Assembly (NCBI GenBank): GCA_047605265.1
Contig: JASGFY010000001.1
Coordinates: 1-64,000 of the forward strand
Length of the DNA stretch: 64,000 nt
Source of the DNA: Solimonas sp047605265
GTDB taxonomy: Bacteria; Pseudomonadota; Gammaproteobacteria; Nevskiales; Nevskiaceae
Reading direction: 5' to 3'
A program made the translations under genes and the position numbers. Of this stretch, positions 8,293 through 16,479 are shown piece after piece; the first letter of the stretch is position 1; each line of letters begins with the position of its first letter. The notes below the pieces were generated by a model that saw only the letters and a program-made list of their open reading frames with translations, was not told the DNA's origin and made no database searches.

Positions 8293-8580
8293 GATGGACA
8301 TGCCTGGACGCACCCGAGCCGCAGCCGCGGCTTCAGGCCTGCTCTTTTTGCACTGGCCGCGGCGTACAGCACCCCGGCGCTGGCCAGGATCGACCTCAAC
8401 GACGGCGCCATCGTCGGCGGCAAGATGCAGGACCTCACGCTCGGCGTGTCCTGGTATCTCAACAACGATCTGCGCATCAGCGCCAGCTACGTCGGCGTGC
8501 TGAAGATGGACCGGCCGGGCAGTGCCTGTGACAGCCAGAAGCCGGCGGCTTTCCAGATGCCCTTCCAGCCGGCGATCTGA
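8293..8580 (+). pseudogene. Remnant of a phosphate-selective porin (OprO/OprP type)
   Basis: In the frame ending with TGA at 8578 one reads a signal-peptide-like stretch ALFALAAAYSTPALA directly joined to a typical C-terminal porin end: DLNDGAIVGG, then TLGVSWYLNNDLRI and SASYVGVLK. In complete OprP/OprO porins several hundred residues lie between these two parts. No ATG opens this frame. The locus therefore looks like a gene that lost its whole barrel by internal deletion and also its start. OprP-like porins take up phosphate or similar anions. The neighbouring orphan modA suggests decay of this area. Confidence 0.6.
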
Positions 8581-8599
8581 GGCCCGGAAGAAAAAAGTC

Positions 8600-8690
8600 C
8601 GTCATTGCGAGGAGCGCAGCGACGAAGCAATCCAGTGCGCCGCCTGATCTGGCCTCACAGCTGGATTGCGTCGCTACGCTCGCAATGACG
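8600..8690. repeat. Dispersed palindromic repeat, copy 1
   Basis: This 91 bp element starts CGTCATTGCGAGGAGCGCAG and ends CGCTCGCAATGACG, so its ends are inverted repeats; a second internal pair (CAATCCAG / CTGGATTG) continues the stem. It sits between the porin remnant and the FMN reductase stop. Related copies are at 18551, 23649 and, as a core only, 28697. The structure is that of a REP/MITE-like non-coding element. Confidence 0.8.
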
Positions 8691-8695
8691 ACTAT

Positions 8696-9235
8696 TCAGA
8701 TGTCGCAGCCGGCGACGATCGTCGCCGCAAACACCTCAAGCGCCGCGCGCAATGGCGCTGCGAATGCGGGATCGGCAGCGAGCGCCGCGCCGTCGCGCGT
8801 ATCGCCAAGCAGCGGCACCGTCGCACAGGCTGCATCGACGACGACACCCGACATCGTGCGCAGCGTTCGGTCGAGCTGCGCCGGCGCGAACTCGGCGCGC
8901 GTGCTCGCGACGAGCTGTGCGCAGGGCTTGCCGATGAACTCCGGCCCACTGACCAGCCAGTCGAGCGCGTTCTTCATCACGCCCGACACGCCACGCGCGT
9001 ACTCCGGGCTCGATATCAGCAGGCCGTCGGCGCGTGCGACCGCAGCACGCCATTCACGCACAGCGACCGGCAGCTCGTCTTCGAGATCGGGATTGAACAG
9101 CGGCAAGGCCGCCAGCGAATGGCGCTCGACGCTCACGCCGTCCGGCGCCAGCAGTGCCGCCGCATCGAGCAGCGCGAGGTTCGACGACGCACGACGCAGG
9201 CTGCCGCAGACGGCGAGCAGGCGGACCGGCTTCAC
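8696..9235 (-). CDS. NADPH-dependent FMN reductase family protein
   Basis: 179 aa. It has the flavodoxin-like NADPH-FMN reductase signature: GSLRRASSN near the N-terminus for the FMN phosphate, and SPEYARGVSGVMKNALDWL (about 78-96), the conserved second flavin-binding loop. Family members (ChrR, ArsH, SsuE, YieF types) reduce FMN or quinones, chromate or azo dyes in the cytosol; the substrate cannot be decided. The GTG start at 9235 overlaps the hrpA stop codon (GTGA), so it is probably translated by coupling to hrpA. Repeat copy 1 begins right after the gene. Confidence 0.85.
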   Translation of the reverse strand: MKPVRLLAVCGSLRRASSNLALLDAAALLAPDGVSVERHSLAALPLFNPDLEDELPVAVREWRAAVARADGLLISSPEYARGVSGVMKNALDWLVSGPEFIGKPCAQLVASTRAEFAPAQLDRTLRTMSGVVVDAACATVPLLGDTRDGAALAADPAFAAPLRAALEVFAATIVAGCDI

Positions 9236-12200
9236 GGCTTCCTTGCCTCGGCCAGCGCTTCCTTCAGCGTCTGCGGTGACGGCCTGCCGACGGCTTTGAG
9301 CTCCTGCGCGAACAGCGCGATGCGCCACTCTTCGAGCAGCCAGCGCGCGGGCTGCGCGAGGTCCGGCAGCTGCGTGGAGAACGGCGCGACCTGTTGGGTC
9401 AGGTCTTCGTCGCGCGCCGGTTTCAGCGGCAGGCGTTCGAGGCGCACTTGCAGGGCGCGCAGGTACAGCGCGACGCGCGACCATTGCGCGTCGGGAATCG
9501 CCATCACGAAGTTCTCACCGAACAGGCTGGCGAGCTGCGCTTCGATGTCGGCAGCCGGCAGCGGCCAGCGCGCGGCGCAGGCCTGCACGGTCTTGCGGAT
9601 CGTCAGCGCCTGGTTGAGCCAGTTGACGATGCTGTCGAGTCTGGCGGCGGCATCGAGACTGAAGTTGGCGCGGCGTTCGAGCGCGTCCTGAAAATCGGCG
9701 CGTGTGCGTACGGGCTCGACGATCAGCTTCGTGTCGGCGGCGCGCGCGGCGATCTGCAGGGCGATGCGTTCGACATCGAGCTTGAACGGCGTCGCCAGCA
9801 GCGCGAGTTTCATGCGCGCGTTTTTGGTGATGTCACGCGTGCGCTCCGGCATGCGCAGCAACAGCAGCTGGCGCGTGCCGATGCGATGCACGGCAGCGGC
9901 CGATTCGCGCGACTCGAACAGGCGTAGATTGACCTGGCCATTGTGCTCCGCCAAGGCGGGGAAGCCACGCGCGCCGTTGGCGAGCGGCACCGATTCCGGC
10001 AGCGCGTCGAAATCCCAGTCGCTCAGTTTTTCGCGCGCCCATTTCTGCAACGAAGTGTCGCGGCTCGCCGCCTGATTCAGCGCCGTGCGCGCGGCGCCGC
10101 TGAAGCGGCCACGCAGACCGTCGAGCGTGTCGGCGACGCCGAGGATCGCGCCCTGGTCGTTTTCGAGCTGCAGGCGCGGACGCAGATGCGCGTCGAGTTT
10201 GTCCGGCGCGAAGTCGCTCGCTTCGAGACGCACGCCGATCATCTGCTGCAAGGCGCGGCACATCGCCGGCAGCAGCTCGCCGTCATCCGGCGTCAGCCGC
10301 GCGTGCAGGGCCTGCGCGTATTCGGCGGCCGGCATCACCTGGCGGCGCAGGTGTTGCGGCAAGGTGCGGATCAGACCTTCGAGCTTGGCCGGGCGCAAGC
10401 CCGGCACCAGCCAGTCGAACAGCGACGGCGGCAGTTGATGCACCTGCGCGAGCGGGATGTGGAAGGTCACACCGTCATGTTCCTCGCCCGGCTCGTGCGA
10501 GTACGACAGCTTCAGCGTGACGTCGTCGCCGACATCGAGATGATCGGGGAACAGGCTTTCGACATCGGCGTTCGCACCCGGCCGCAGGGCGTCGGCCTCT
10601 TGCATCGTCAGGGCTTTCTGCGCGGTCGGCTCGCGACGCAGCCAGTTCTTCAGATGTGCGGCGGCGCAGACATCGGCCGGAATACGCGCGTCGTAGAACG
10701 CTTGCAGCTGCTCGTCGCCCGCCAGCAGATCGGGGCGGCGCATCTTGGCTTCCTTGTCGCGGATCGTTTCGATCAGCTGCAGGTTGGCGTCGAGGAAGGC
10801 CGGCTTACGCTGCATCTCGCCTTTGACGAGCGCCTCGCTGATGAAGATTTCACGTGCCTCGACCGGGTTGGTCGAGCCGTAGTGGCGCGCGCGCGTCAGC
10901 AGCGGCAGGCCGAGCAGGCTGATGTGCTCGGTCGCCGTCACTTCGCCGCGTTCGACGTTCCATTGCGGATGCAGCAGGACCCGTTTCACCAGATGCGGCG
11001 CGACGCGTTCGAGCCAGTCCGGCTCGATCGCCGCGTTGGTGCGCGCGAAGAGCTGCGAGGTTTGCGCGAGCTGCGCGCTCATGACCCACTGCGGCTGCTT
11101 CTTGATCAGCGCCGAGCCGGGATGAATCTTGAAGCGGCGGTTGCGCGGGCCTTGATACTCGCTCTTCTCCGGCAGCTTGTGGCCGATGTGATCGATCAGG
11201 CCGGCAAGCAGTGCCTCGTGGATAGGCACGAACAGTTCGTCGAGCTTCTCATTGGTCCAGCGCCCGGCCGTGCGACTCCCGACTCCCGATTCCCGATTCC
11301 CGAGCAGCTCACAGAGCTGCCTGTGCACGGCCTCCCACTCCTCCATGCGCAGGAACGACACGAAGTTGTCGCGGCAGATTTTCCGCAACTGCCGGTTGTT
11401 CGCACTCGCACCCCAGTCGCGCCACTGCTGCCAGAGCTTCAGCAGCGTGAGGAAATCCGAACGTGGATGGCGCCACGATGCGTGCTTCTCGCGTGCGCTC
11501 TGCTGTGCGTCGGCCGGCACTTCGTGCGGGTCCTGCACCGACATCGCCGCGGCGAGCACGAGGATCATGTCCTGCGCCATGCTGCCCTTGCCGGCGAGCG
11601 CGATGCGCGCGACGCGCGGATCGAGCGGCAGGCGCGCGAGCTCGCGGCCCAGCGGCGTCAGCTCGCGCAGCTCATCGAGCGCGCCGAGTGTCTGCAATAC
11701 GCGGTACGCGTCGGCGACGTGGCGGCTGTCCGGCGCATCGAGCCAGGCAAACTCCTCGACGTCGCCGAGGCCGAGCGTGGTCATGTTGAGGATCACGCCG
11801 GCGAGATTGGCGCGGCGGATTTCCGGATCGGTGAACGCCGGTCGTGCCGCGAAATCGTCCTCGGCGTAGAGACGCACGCAGATGCCGGGGCCTAGACGGC
11901 CGCAGCGGCCGGCGCGCTGATTGGCCGCGGCCTGCGAGACCGGCTCGATCTGCAGCTGCTGCACGCCGGTGCGCGGTGCGAAGCGGTTGATGCGCGCGGT
12001 GCCGGTGTCGACCACGTAGCGGATGCCCGGCACGGTGACGGAGGTCTCGGCGACGTTGGTCGCCAGCACGATGCGCGGCTGTTTGCCGGGCGAAAACACC
12101 GCGTCCTGCGCGTTCGCGGCGAGACGTGAATACAGCGCCAGCACTTCGGCGCGCTGGAAGCGGCCACTGAGCACGCGTGCAGCGTCGCCGATCTCGCGTT

Positions 12201-13077
12201 CGCCCGGCAGGAAGACCAGCACGTCCCCGTCCGGGCGGCCGCGCCACAAGTCATCGATCGCCGAGGCGATCGCGCCTTCGAGATCGCCGTCGTCGGCCGG
12301 CGCGCGGTAGCGCATCTCGACCGGCCAGGTGCGGCCCGAGACGAATTTGATCGGCGCGCCGCCGAAGTGGTTCGACAGCTTCTCCGGATCGAGCGTCGCC
12401 GAGGTGACGATGACCTTGAGGTCCGGCCGCTGCGGCAGGATGCGGCGCAGCCAGCCGAGCAGGAAGTCGATGTTGAGGCTGCGCTCGTGCGCCTCGTCGA
12501 TGATGATCGTGTCGTAGCCGAGCAGCAGATGGTCGCGGCCCAGTTCGGCGAGCAGGATGCCGTCGGTCATCAGCTTGATCATCGAGCGCTCGGAGACGCG
12601 GCGGTCGAAGCGCGTCTCGTAGCCGACGAGATCGCCGAGCCGCGTGTCCAGCTCGGCGGCGATGCGCGTGGCGACGCTGCGCGCGGCGAGCCGGCGCGGC
12701 TGCGTGTGGCCGATCAGGCCGCGCGTGCCGCGGCCGAGCTCGATGCACAGCTTCGGCAGCTGCGTGGTCTTGCCGGAGCCGGTCTCGCCGCAGACGACGA
12801 CGACCTGGTGTTTGCTGATCGCCTCCAGCAACTCGTCTTTCGCCTGCACCACCGGCAGCTCGTCCGGATAGCGGATCGCCTCCGGCTTGCACCGCAGGCG
12901 GTTTTCGTAGCGCAGCTTCGCCTGCGCGACGTCGCGGTTGAGGCGCGCGACGTCGAGCTTGCCGCGGCGGCCGCGTTCGAGCGTGCGCATGAGCTGCGCG
13001 TAGTCGCGTGCCAGCAGCTGATCGTGCTGCGCCTGGAGCGCGCGCGCCAGCACGCCGAGGGTGGCTTTGGCTGTCAT
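9232..13077 (-). CDS. hrpA: ATP-dependent RNA helicase HrpA (DEAH box)
   Basis: 1281 aa, close to the 1300 of E. coli HrpA. Motif I GETGSGKT (97-104), motif II DEAH (194-197), motif III SAT, and motif VI QRAGRCGR are intact; HA2, OB and the long C-terminal DUF3418 region follow. HrpA resolves stalled ribosomes or structured mRNAs in the cytosol. ATG at 13077 is used because the upstream open frame is unlike the family. One oddity is a four-copy 7 bp tandem repeat inside the gene (11274-11301), encoding a GNRESGVGSR-type insertion between CELL and KLDELFVPIHEALL. The downstream FMN reductase gene overlaps its stop. Confidence 0.97.
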   Translation of the reverse strand: MTAKATLGVLARALQAQHDQLLARDYAQLMRTLERGRRGKLDVARLNRDVAQAKLRYENRLRCKPEAIRYPDELPVVQAKDELLEAISKHQVVVVCGETGSGKTTQLPKLCIELGRGTRGLIGHTQPRRLAARSVATRIAAELDTRLGDLVGYETRFDRRVSERSMIKLMTDGILLAELGRDHLLLGYDTIIIDEAHERSLNIDFLLGWLRRILPQRPDLKVIVTSATLDPEKLSNHFGGAPIKFVSGRTWPVEMRYRAPADDGDLEGAIASAIDDLWRGRPDGDVLVFLPGEREIGDAARVLSGRFQRAEVLALYSRLAANAQDAVFSPGKQPRIVLATNVAETSVTVPGIRYVVDTGTARINRFAPRTGVQQLQIEPVSQAAANQRAGRCGRLGPGICVRLYAEDDFAARPAFTDPEIRRANLAGVILNMTTLGLGDVEEFAWLDAPDSRHVADAYRVLQTLGALDELRELTPLGRELARLPLDPRVARIALAGKGSMAQDMILVLAAAMSVQDPHEVPADAQQSAREKHASWRHPRSDFLTLLKLWQQWRDWGASANNRQLRKICRDNFVSFLRMEEWEAVHRQLCELLGNRESGVGSRTAGRWTNEKLDELFVPIHEALLAGLIDHIGHKLPEKSEYQGPRNRRFKIHPGSALIKKQPQWVMSAQLAQTSQLFARTNAAIEPDWLERVAPHLVKRVLLHPQWNVERGEVTATEHISLLGLPLLTRARHYGSTNPVEAREIFISEALVKGEMQRKPAFLDANLQLIETIRDKEAKMRRPDLLAGDEQLQAFYDARIPADVCAAAHLKNWLRREPTAQKALTMQEADALRPGANADVESLFPDHLDVGDDVTLKLSYSHEPGEEHDGVTFHIPLAQVHQLPPSLFDWLVPGLRPAKLEGLIRTLPQHLRRQVMPAAEYAQALHARLTPDDGELLPAMCRALQQMIGVRLEASDFAPDKLDAHLRPRLQLENDQGAILGVADTLDGLRGRFSGAARTALNQAASRDTSLQKWAREKLSDWDFDALPESVPLANGARGFPALAEHNGQVNLRLFESRESAAAVHRIGTRQLLLLRMPERTRDITKNARMKLALLATPFKLDVERIALQIAARAADTKLIVEPVRTRADFQDALERRANFSLDAAARLDSIVNWLNQALTIRKTVQACAARWPLPAADIEAQLASLFGENFVMAIPDAQWSRVALYLRALQVRLERLPLKPARDEDLTQQVAPFSTQLPDLAQPARWLLEEWRIALFAQELKAVGRPSPQTLKEALAEARKP
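11274..11301 (+). repeat. Heptamer tandem repeat inside hrpA
   Basis: Four back-to-back 7 bp units, GACTCCC twice then GATTCCC twice, lie within the hrpA coding sequence. On the coding strand this reads as GGGAATC/GGGAGTC repeats, a kind of simple sequence seen between genes in GC-rich gammaproteobacteria. Because seven is not a multiple of three, gain or loss of one unit would frameshift hrpA. Confidence 0.85.
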
Positions 13078-13206
13078 GCGCACTGGCCGCCCAGCCGATG
13101 GGCTTTGCCGCGGGACTGCTGCACAATCGTCCGCACAACAACAGGACGGTATCGGCCGGCAGGCCGGCGCCAGCAGGCAGGGACCGTCACGCGAGGGAGA
13201 CGCGGC

Positions 13207-14439
13207 ATGGATTGGCACAGCATCTGGTTGGACATCCGGCAACACTTCTGGATTTATCTGTCGCTGCCCTTCGTCAGCGCGATCATCGGCTACGTCACCA
13301 AGGTGGTGGCGATCCGCATGATGTTCCAGCCCATAGAATTCATCGGCATCAAGCCGCCGTACCTGGGCTGGCAGGGAATTATCCCGCGAAACGCCGCGAA
13401 GATGGCGGGCATCTCCGTGGACCTGATGACCTCGCAGCTGATCAGCGTGCGCGAAGTCTTCACGCGGCTGGACCCGGAACGCATCGCCCGCGAGATGGAG
13501 CCGGCCCTGATCGAATCCATGGATCGCATCACCCGCGACGTCGCCGAGCGCTTCCAGCCGGGCTTGTGGAACGCGATGCCGGAATTCGTGCGCCGGCGCG
13601 TCGTGCAGCACGTGCAGGCTGATCTGCCGGACCTGATCGCCGACATCATGCGCGACGTGCGCGATCACATCGACCGCCTGTTCGACCTCAAGGCGATGGT
13701 CGTCGACAACCTCGTCCGCGACAAGCAACTGCTGAACCGCATCTTCTGGGAAACCGGCCGCCAGGAATTCAAGTTCTTCGGCACTGCCGGCTTCTACTTC
13801 GGCTTCGGCATCGGCGTGGTCCAGATGATCTGCTGGATTCTCTGGAAACAGTCCTGGATGCTGCCGGCGTTCGGCCTGTTCGTCGGCTTCGCCAGCGACT
13901 GGCTCGCGTTGCAGATGCTGTTCCGGCCGCTGCGCCCGCGCACCGTGTTCGGCCTGAAAGTGCAGGGCCTCTTCCTGCGTCGCCAGCAGGAAGTCGCACA
14001 CGACTACGGCAATCTGATCGCCGACCAGATCATCACGCCGGAAAAGATCTGGGTCGCCGTGCTGCACGGACCGCTGTCGGACCGCGTGCTCTCACTGCTG
14101 GAGCGCCACGTCAAACAGGCCGTCGACGAACAAGCCGGCGCCGCGCGGCCACTGGTCGCGATGCTGATCGGCTCGCAGAAATACCTGGAGATGAAAAAAG
14201 CCGTCGCCGACAGCCTGATCCGCGAGCTGCCGCTCGCGCTGCAATCGGTCAACCATTACGCCGAAAACGCGATGGACATCCGCAACACCCTGATCCGCAA
14301 AATGCAGAAACTCAGCGCTGAACAGTTCGAAGGCATGCTGCGGCCGGTGTTCAAGGAAGACGAGTGGATCCTCATCGCCGTCGGCGCCGCGCTGGGTTTT
14401 CTGGTCGGCGAGCTGCAGGTGTTTTTGATGGTGCATTGA
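13207..14439 (+). CDS. DUF445 family membrane protein
   Basis: 410 aa. Hydrophobic segments lie near residues 15-35 (LSLPFVSAIIGYVTKVVAI), about 195-240 (two adjoining spans) and at the very C-terminus (VGAALGFLVGELQVFLM). The N-terminal GYVTKVVAIRMMFQPIEF and the repeated ASDWLALQMLFRPL block are the duplicated hallmark of DUF445/YjiN-type inner-membrane proteins. Function is unknown. The gene is divergent from hrpA with 129 bp between them. It is the last core gene before the cassette array. Confidence 0.85.
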   Translation: MDWHSIWLDIRQHFWIYLSLPFVSAIIGYVTKVVAIRMMFQPIEFIGIKPPYLGWQGIIPRNAAKMAGISVDLMTSQLISVREVFTRLDPERIAREMEPALIESMDRITRDVAERFQPGLWNAMPEFVRRRVVQHVQADLPDLIADIMRDVRDHIDRLFDLKAMVVDNLVRDKQLLNRIFWETGRQEFKFFGTAGFYFGFGIGVVQMICWILWKQSWMLPAFGLFVGFASDWLALQMLFRPLRPRTVFGLKVQGLFLRRQQEVAHDYGNLIADQIITPEKIWVAVLHGPLSDRVLSLLERHVKQAVDEQAGAARPLVAMLIGSQKYLEMKKAVADSLIRELPLALQSVNHYAENAMDIRNTLIRKMQKLSAEQFEGMLRPVFKEDEWILIAVGAALGFLVGELQVFLMVH

Positions 14440-14520
14440 GCGCTGTTGCAGCCGTACATCAACCGTAGCCCGGATGCGGTACGGGACCCATGCACTTGCC
14501 GGGCAGAGCGCAACTTCCAG

Positions 14521-14826
14521 CTACTGAAAGAGCGGCTTGAAGAATGTACGCTCGTAGCTCAGAAAACACTTTGTTTCCCTGGCAAATCTGAACGCCACCT
14601 GGCATTCCGGATCTTGAAGCGACTTGCTGCGGTACTGCTCATATTCTGCGAGAGACTGGAAGGAAAACGACCCCAAGGCAATGTTGCTGGCACCTTCCGA
14701 TGGGAGCAGGTAGCCGTGATGGATGCCCCCGAACTTTGGAATGAGCTTCAGCCACATGCGGCAGTACGCCTCGAACTCGGACGTCTTGCTGGCATCGATG
14801 ACGTATCGGAGGTGACAGGTAATCAT
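14521..14826 (-). CDS. NIPSNAP-family protein (gene cassette 4)
   Basis: 101 aa, a ferredoxin-like alpha+beta fold of the NIPSNAP type: MITCHLRYVIDASKTSEFE at the start and GSFSFQSLAEYEQYRSKSLQ later. Bacterial NIPSNAP proteins are small, often dimeric, and of unknown role. ATG at 14826 is chosen because family-like sequence starts there. It follows attC1 by 36 bp, as expected for the next cassette in an integron array read on the minus strand. No attC is visible after its stop, so the array is cut off here. Base composition is visibly less GC-rich than in the flanking hrpA/DUF445 genes. Confidence 0.7.
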   Translation of the reverse strand: MITCHLRYVIDASKTSEFEAYCRMWLKLIPKFGGIHHGYLLPSEGASNIALGSFSFQSLAEYEQYRSKSLQDPECQVAFRFARETKCFLSYERTFFKPLFQ

Positions 14827-14862
14827 GGGGGTTTGTTTTTTTAAGTAAGGTGGCTGTGTAGT

Positions 14863-14921
14863 GCCCAACGCCTGAATGAGCCACGCCGCGAAGCGGCGGC
14901 GGCTCGAATGAATGCTTATGC
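14863..14921 (-). other. Integron attC recombination site 1
   Basis: 59 bp, imperfect palindrome. Read on the minus strand it begins GCATAAGC (R''), has GCCGCTTCGCGGC as the central hairpin, complementary arms ATTCATTCGAGCC and GGCTCATTC with an unpaired base, and ends with the R' core GTTGGGC, matching GTTRRRY, the point of integrase cleavage. The stop codon of the upstream cassette gene lies at its edge, as usual for cassettes. Confidence 0.85.
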
Positions 14922-15362
14922 CTCACTTGCGGGGCGGCGGAGAACTGAAATTCTCTCCGTGTCATGACCCGGAAAGTCCGGATCAACGTAAATGTACATT
15001 CTTGTTATCAGGTTGCCAGAGAACTCAAATACGCTACAAAAGCGCCCCTGTGACACTTCATTGTTTGGCCACACGGTTCCGTCTTTCATCGTGCCGCCCT
15101 CTTGTCCCTCAACAACAACCGTTGAGCCAGACACAATGAAATTGAAGTTGGGGATGTCGTGCCAGATGCTGCCAAGCGAGGCGCCAATCCTCTCACCAAA
15201 CGCGACTAGAGAGCCCTTGCCTTGGACTTTACCGAACTTTGGGAAGAAGAAATCTACGTTGTCATCAAACAGGTCGAGGTAGCTTGCATCACCGGCATCG
15301 ACTTTCTTGAAGTACGAGATGACGGCCTGAACTTTGACATCGCTGGTGTTTGGGACAGACAT
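14916..15362 (-). CDS. SnoaL/NTF2-like protein (gene cassette 3)
   Basis: 148 aa. The pattern (KVQAVISYFKKVDAGDASYLDLFDDNVDFFFP, then later RFCSVFEFSGNLITRMYIYVDP) is that of the NTF2-like cone fold: an N-terminal helix pair, a strand with the pocket, and a C-terminal strand carrying hydrophobic pocket residues. Such proteins include ketosteroid isomerase-like and SnoaL-like enzymes and many cassette-borne proteins of unknown role. ATG 15362 is preceded by AGAAGGA; an ATG at 15383 lies inside attC2 and is less likely. It is enclosed by attC2 upstream and attC1 downstream. Confidence 0.7.
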   Translation of the reverse strand: MSVPNTSDVKVQAVISYFKKVDAGDASYLDLFDDNVDFFFPKFGKVQGKGSLVAFGERIGASLGSIWHDIPNFNFIVSGSTVVVEGQEGGTMKDGTVWPNNEVSQGRFCSVFEFSGNLITRMYIYVDPDFPGHDTERISVLRRPASEA

Positions 15363-15379
15363 TCCTTCTCTCTTGTGAG

Positions 15380-15440
15380 GCATAACACCTGAATCAAGCG
15401 GCGTTGCGAAGCATGGTCAGCTTGAATGAATTGTTAGCGC
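15380..15440 (-). other. Integron attC recombination site 2
   Basis: About 61 bp. Minus-strand order: R'' with GCGCTAAC, arm AATTCATTCAAGC, a central hairpin around GCTTCGC, arm GCTTGATTC, and R' core GTTATGC. The TAA stop of the FosX-type gene is made of the R'' core itself, a classic feature of gene cassettes. Confidence 0.88.
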
Positions 15441-15838
15441 CCAAGCCCGTATCGGCTCAGGCGCCGCTCTAACGTACCCGTATGTAGCTCGAACAAGTGA
15501 TTGTCAAAGTCGTAGAAGTACAGAGACAAGCCCTCACCGTCAACGCGGCTGCGTGGTGGGCGAATCTCGACGCCGAGGGCCTCAAGTCTTGCCTGATACG
15601 CGGGCAGGTCAGGCTCACTCACAGCGAAAGCGACATGCTGGTACGAACGCTCAGCGGGCGGCTCGCCTTCCATCGCGGCTAACCAGGTATCTCCGAGCAG
15701 AAAGAACTTCTCTCGGGACAATGAAAAGTTGTGGCTTGAACTGTCGTACACCTCGCACGCTCCGAGACCCTCGCAAAGAAGCATAGCCATGCGGCCGAGG
15801 TCTCGGACGATAAAGGTGATATGGCTGATACCTTGCAT
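15434..15838 (-). CDS. fosX: FosX-type fosfomycin epoxide hydrolase (gene cassette 2)
   Basis: 134 aa, the normal FosX size, in the vicinal oxygen chelate superfamily. His6, His68 and Glu117 occupy the Mn ligand positions, and Glu43 in SREKFFL matches the general base that separates FosX (adds water to the epoxide) from FosA and FosB (glutathione or bacillithiol). Long blocks are FosX-like: GISHITFIV, ERSYQHVAF, YFYDFDNHLFELHTGTLE. FosX inactivates fosfomycin in the cytosol. The gene is an integron cassette, between attC3 and attC2. I use ATG 15838; an in-frame TTG lies three codons earlier. Activity is inferred from conserved residues, not shown. It could be a housekeeping VOC enzyme, but the close motif match argues for resistance. 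Confidence 0.8.
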   Translation of the reverse strand: MQGISHITFIVRDLGRMAMLLCEGLGACEVYDSSSHNFSLSREKFFLLGDTWLAAMEGEPPAERSYQHVAFAVSEPDLPAYQARLEALGVEIRPPRSRVDGEGLSLYFYDFDNHLFELHTGTLERRLSRYGLGR

Positions 15839-15841
15839 GGG

Positions 15842-15902
15842 CGCCAACGCCTGAATTAAGCCGACCCGCGAAGCGGGCCCGGCCTGAATGAATTGTCAGG
15901 CC
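15842..15902 (-). other. Integron attC recombination site 3
   Basis: About 61 bp. Minus-strand order: R'' GCCTGAC, arm AATTCATTCAGGCC, central hairpin CCCGCTTCGCGGG, arm GGCTTAATTC, and R' GTTGGCG. The TGA stop of the upstream VOC cassette lies inside R''. Arms and sizes agree with attC1 and attC2, so the three belong to one site family. Confidence 0.85.
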
Positions 15903-16294
15903 GCAGTATTGATAACCGCCTCGATGTGAAAACCATCCGGATCAATGATAAATGCCGCGTAGTAGTTGGGACCGTAATCCGGCCGTAGACCAGGGGGGCC
16001 ATTATCCGTTGCGCCGTGAAGAAGGGCTGCCTTGTAGAAGCGGTCAACCGCGTTACGGCTCGGCGCGGAAAAAGCAAAGTGAAAACCCGGCCCCGGCGAT
16101 GTAACCCCATTTTGAAATTGCTTGAGTGCGAGCTTGTCCCCTCCACCGGGCTCACCATACCCAACGGCTTGAGTGTCCGGATCACCCTCGAAGTCTGTCC
16201 ATACCCTCTCATAGCCAAGTTCCGTCAGTACCGCATCGTAGAACTCGGTTGCTCTGCGCAAATTCGCAACGCCGAAAGAGATGTGATGAAGCAT
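15896..16294 (-). CDS. VOC-family glyoxalase-like protein (gene cassette 1)
   Basis: 132 aa, one VOC module: it opens MLHHISFGVANLRRATEFYDAVL, a glyoxalase/bleomycin-resistance start with a metal-ligand His, and ends DPDGFHIEAVI, with the Glu ligand near the C-terminus. Members bind a divalent metal and open epoxides, isomerise hemithioacetals or sequester drugs. The closest type is the small uncharacterised VOC protein often found in cassettes. ATG 16294 starts the family homology. It is the first cassette of the array (highest coordinate), ending in attC3. Confidence 0.75.
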   Translation of the reverse strand: MLHHISFGVANLRRATEFYDAVLTELGYERVWTDFEGDPDTQAVGYGEPGGGDKLALKQFQNGVTSPGPGFHFAFSAPSRNAVDRFYKAALLHGATDNGPPGLRPDYGPNYYAAFIIDPDGFHIEAVINTAA

Positions 16295-16380
16295 TGGTGT
16301 GATATGTGTCGAATGGAAGGGAATGGTAGTTCTGCGGCCTGACACCCGTTAGACGACACGCATCTGTCCGATAATCTTGC

Positions 16381-16408
16381 CGCGGTTGGGAGGCGGATCA
16401 CAACCGCG
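16381..16408. other. Inverted repeat at the array's leading edge
   Basis: CGCGGTTG and CAACCGCG are separated by 12 bases, a perfect 8 bp stem, about 90 bp ahead of cassette 1. No T-run follows. A GTTAGAC core (16348-16354) lies between it and the cassette gene. It may be an end of the mobile material or a terminator; it does not have attI features I can recognise. Confidence 0.4.
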
Positions 16409-16479
16409 CCAAGCCATCATCAGGATGGAAGGCACGTAGCAAATCCCGCCTCTGTTTCAGTATCGGCGGCTTTCGCGGC

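Noticed and set aside
14440..14520. Fourth attC after the NIPSNAP cassette
   Set aside because: No R''/R' cores or long arms can be paired; the array appears truncated here.
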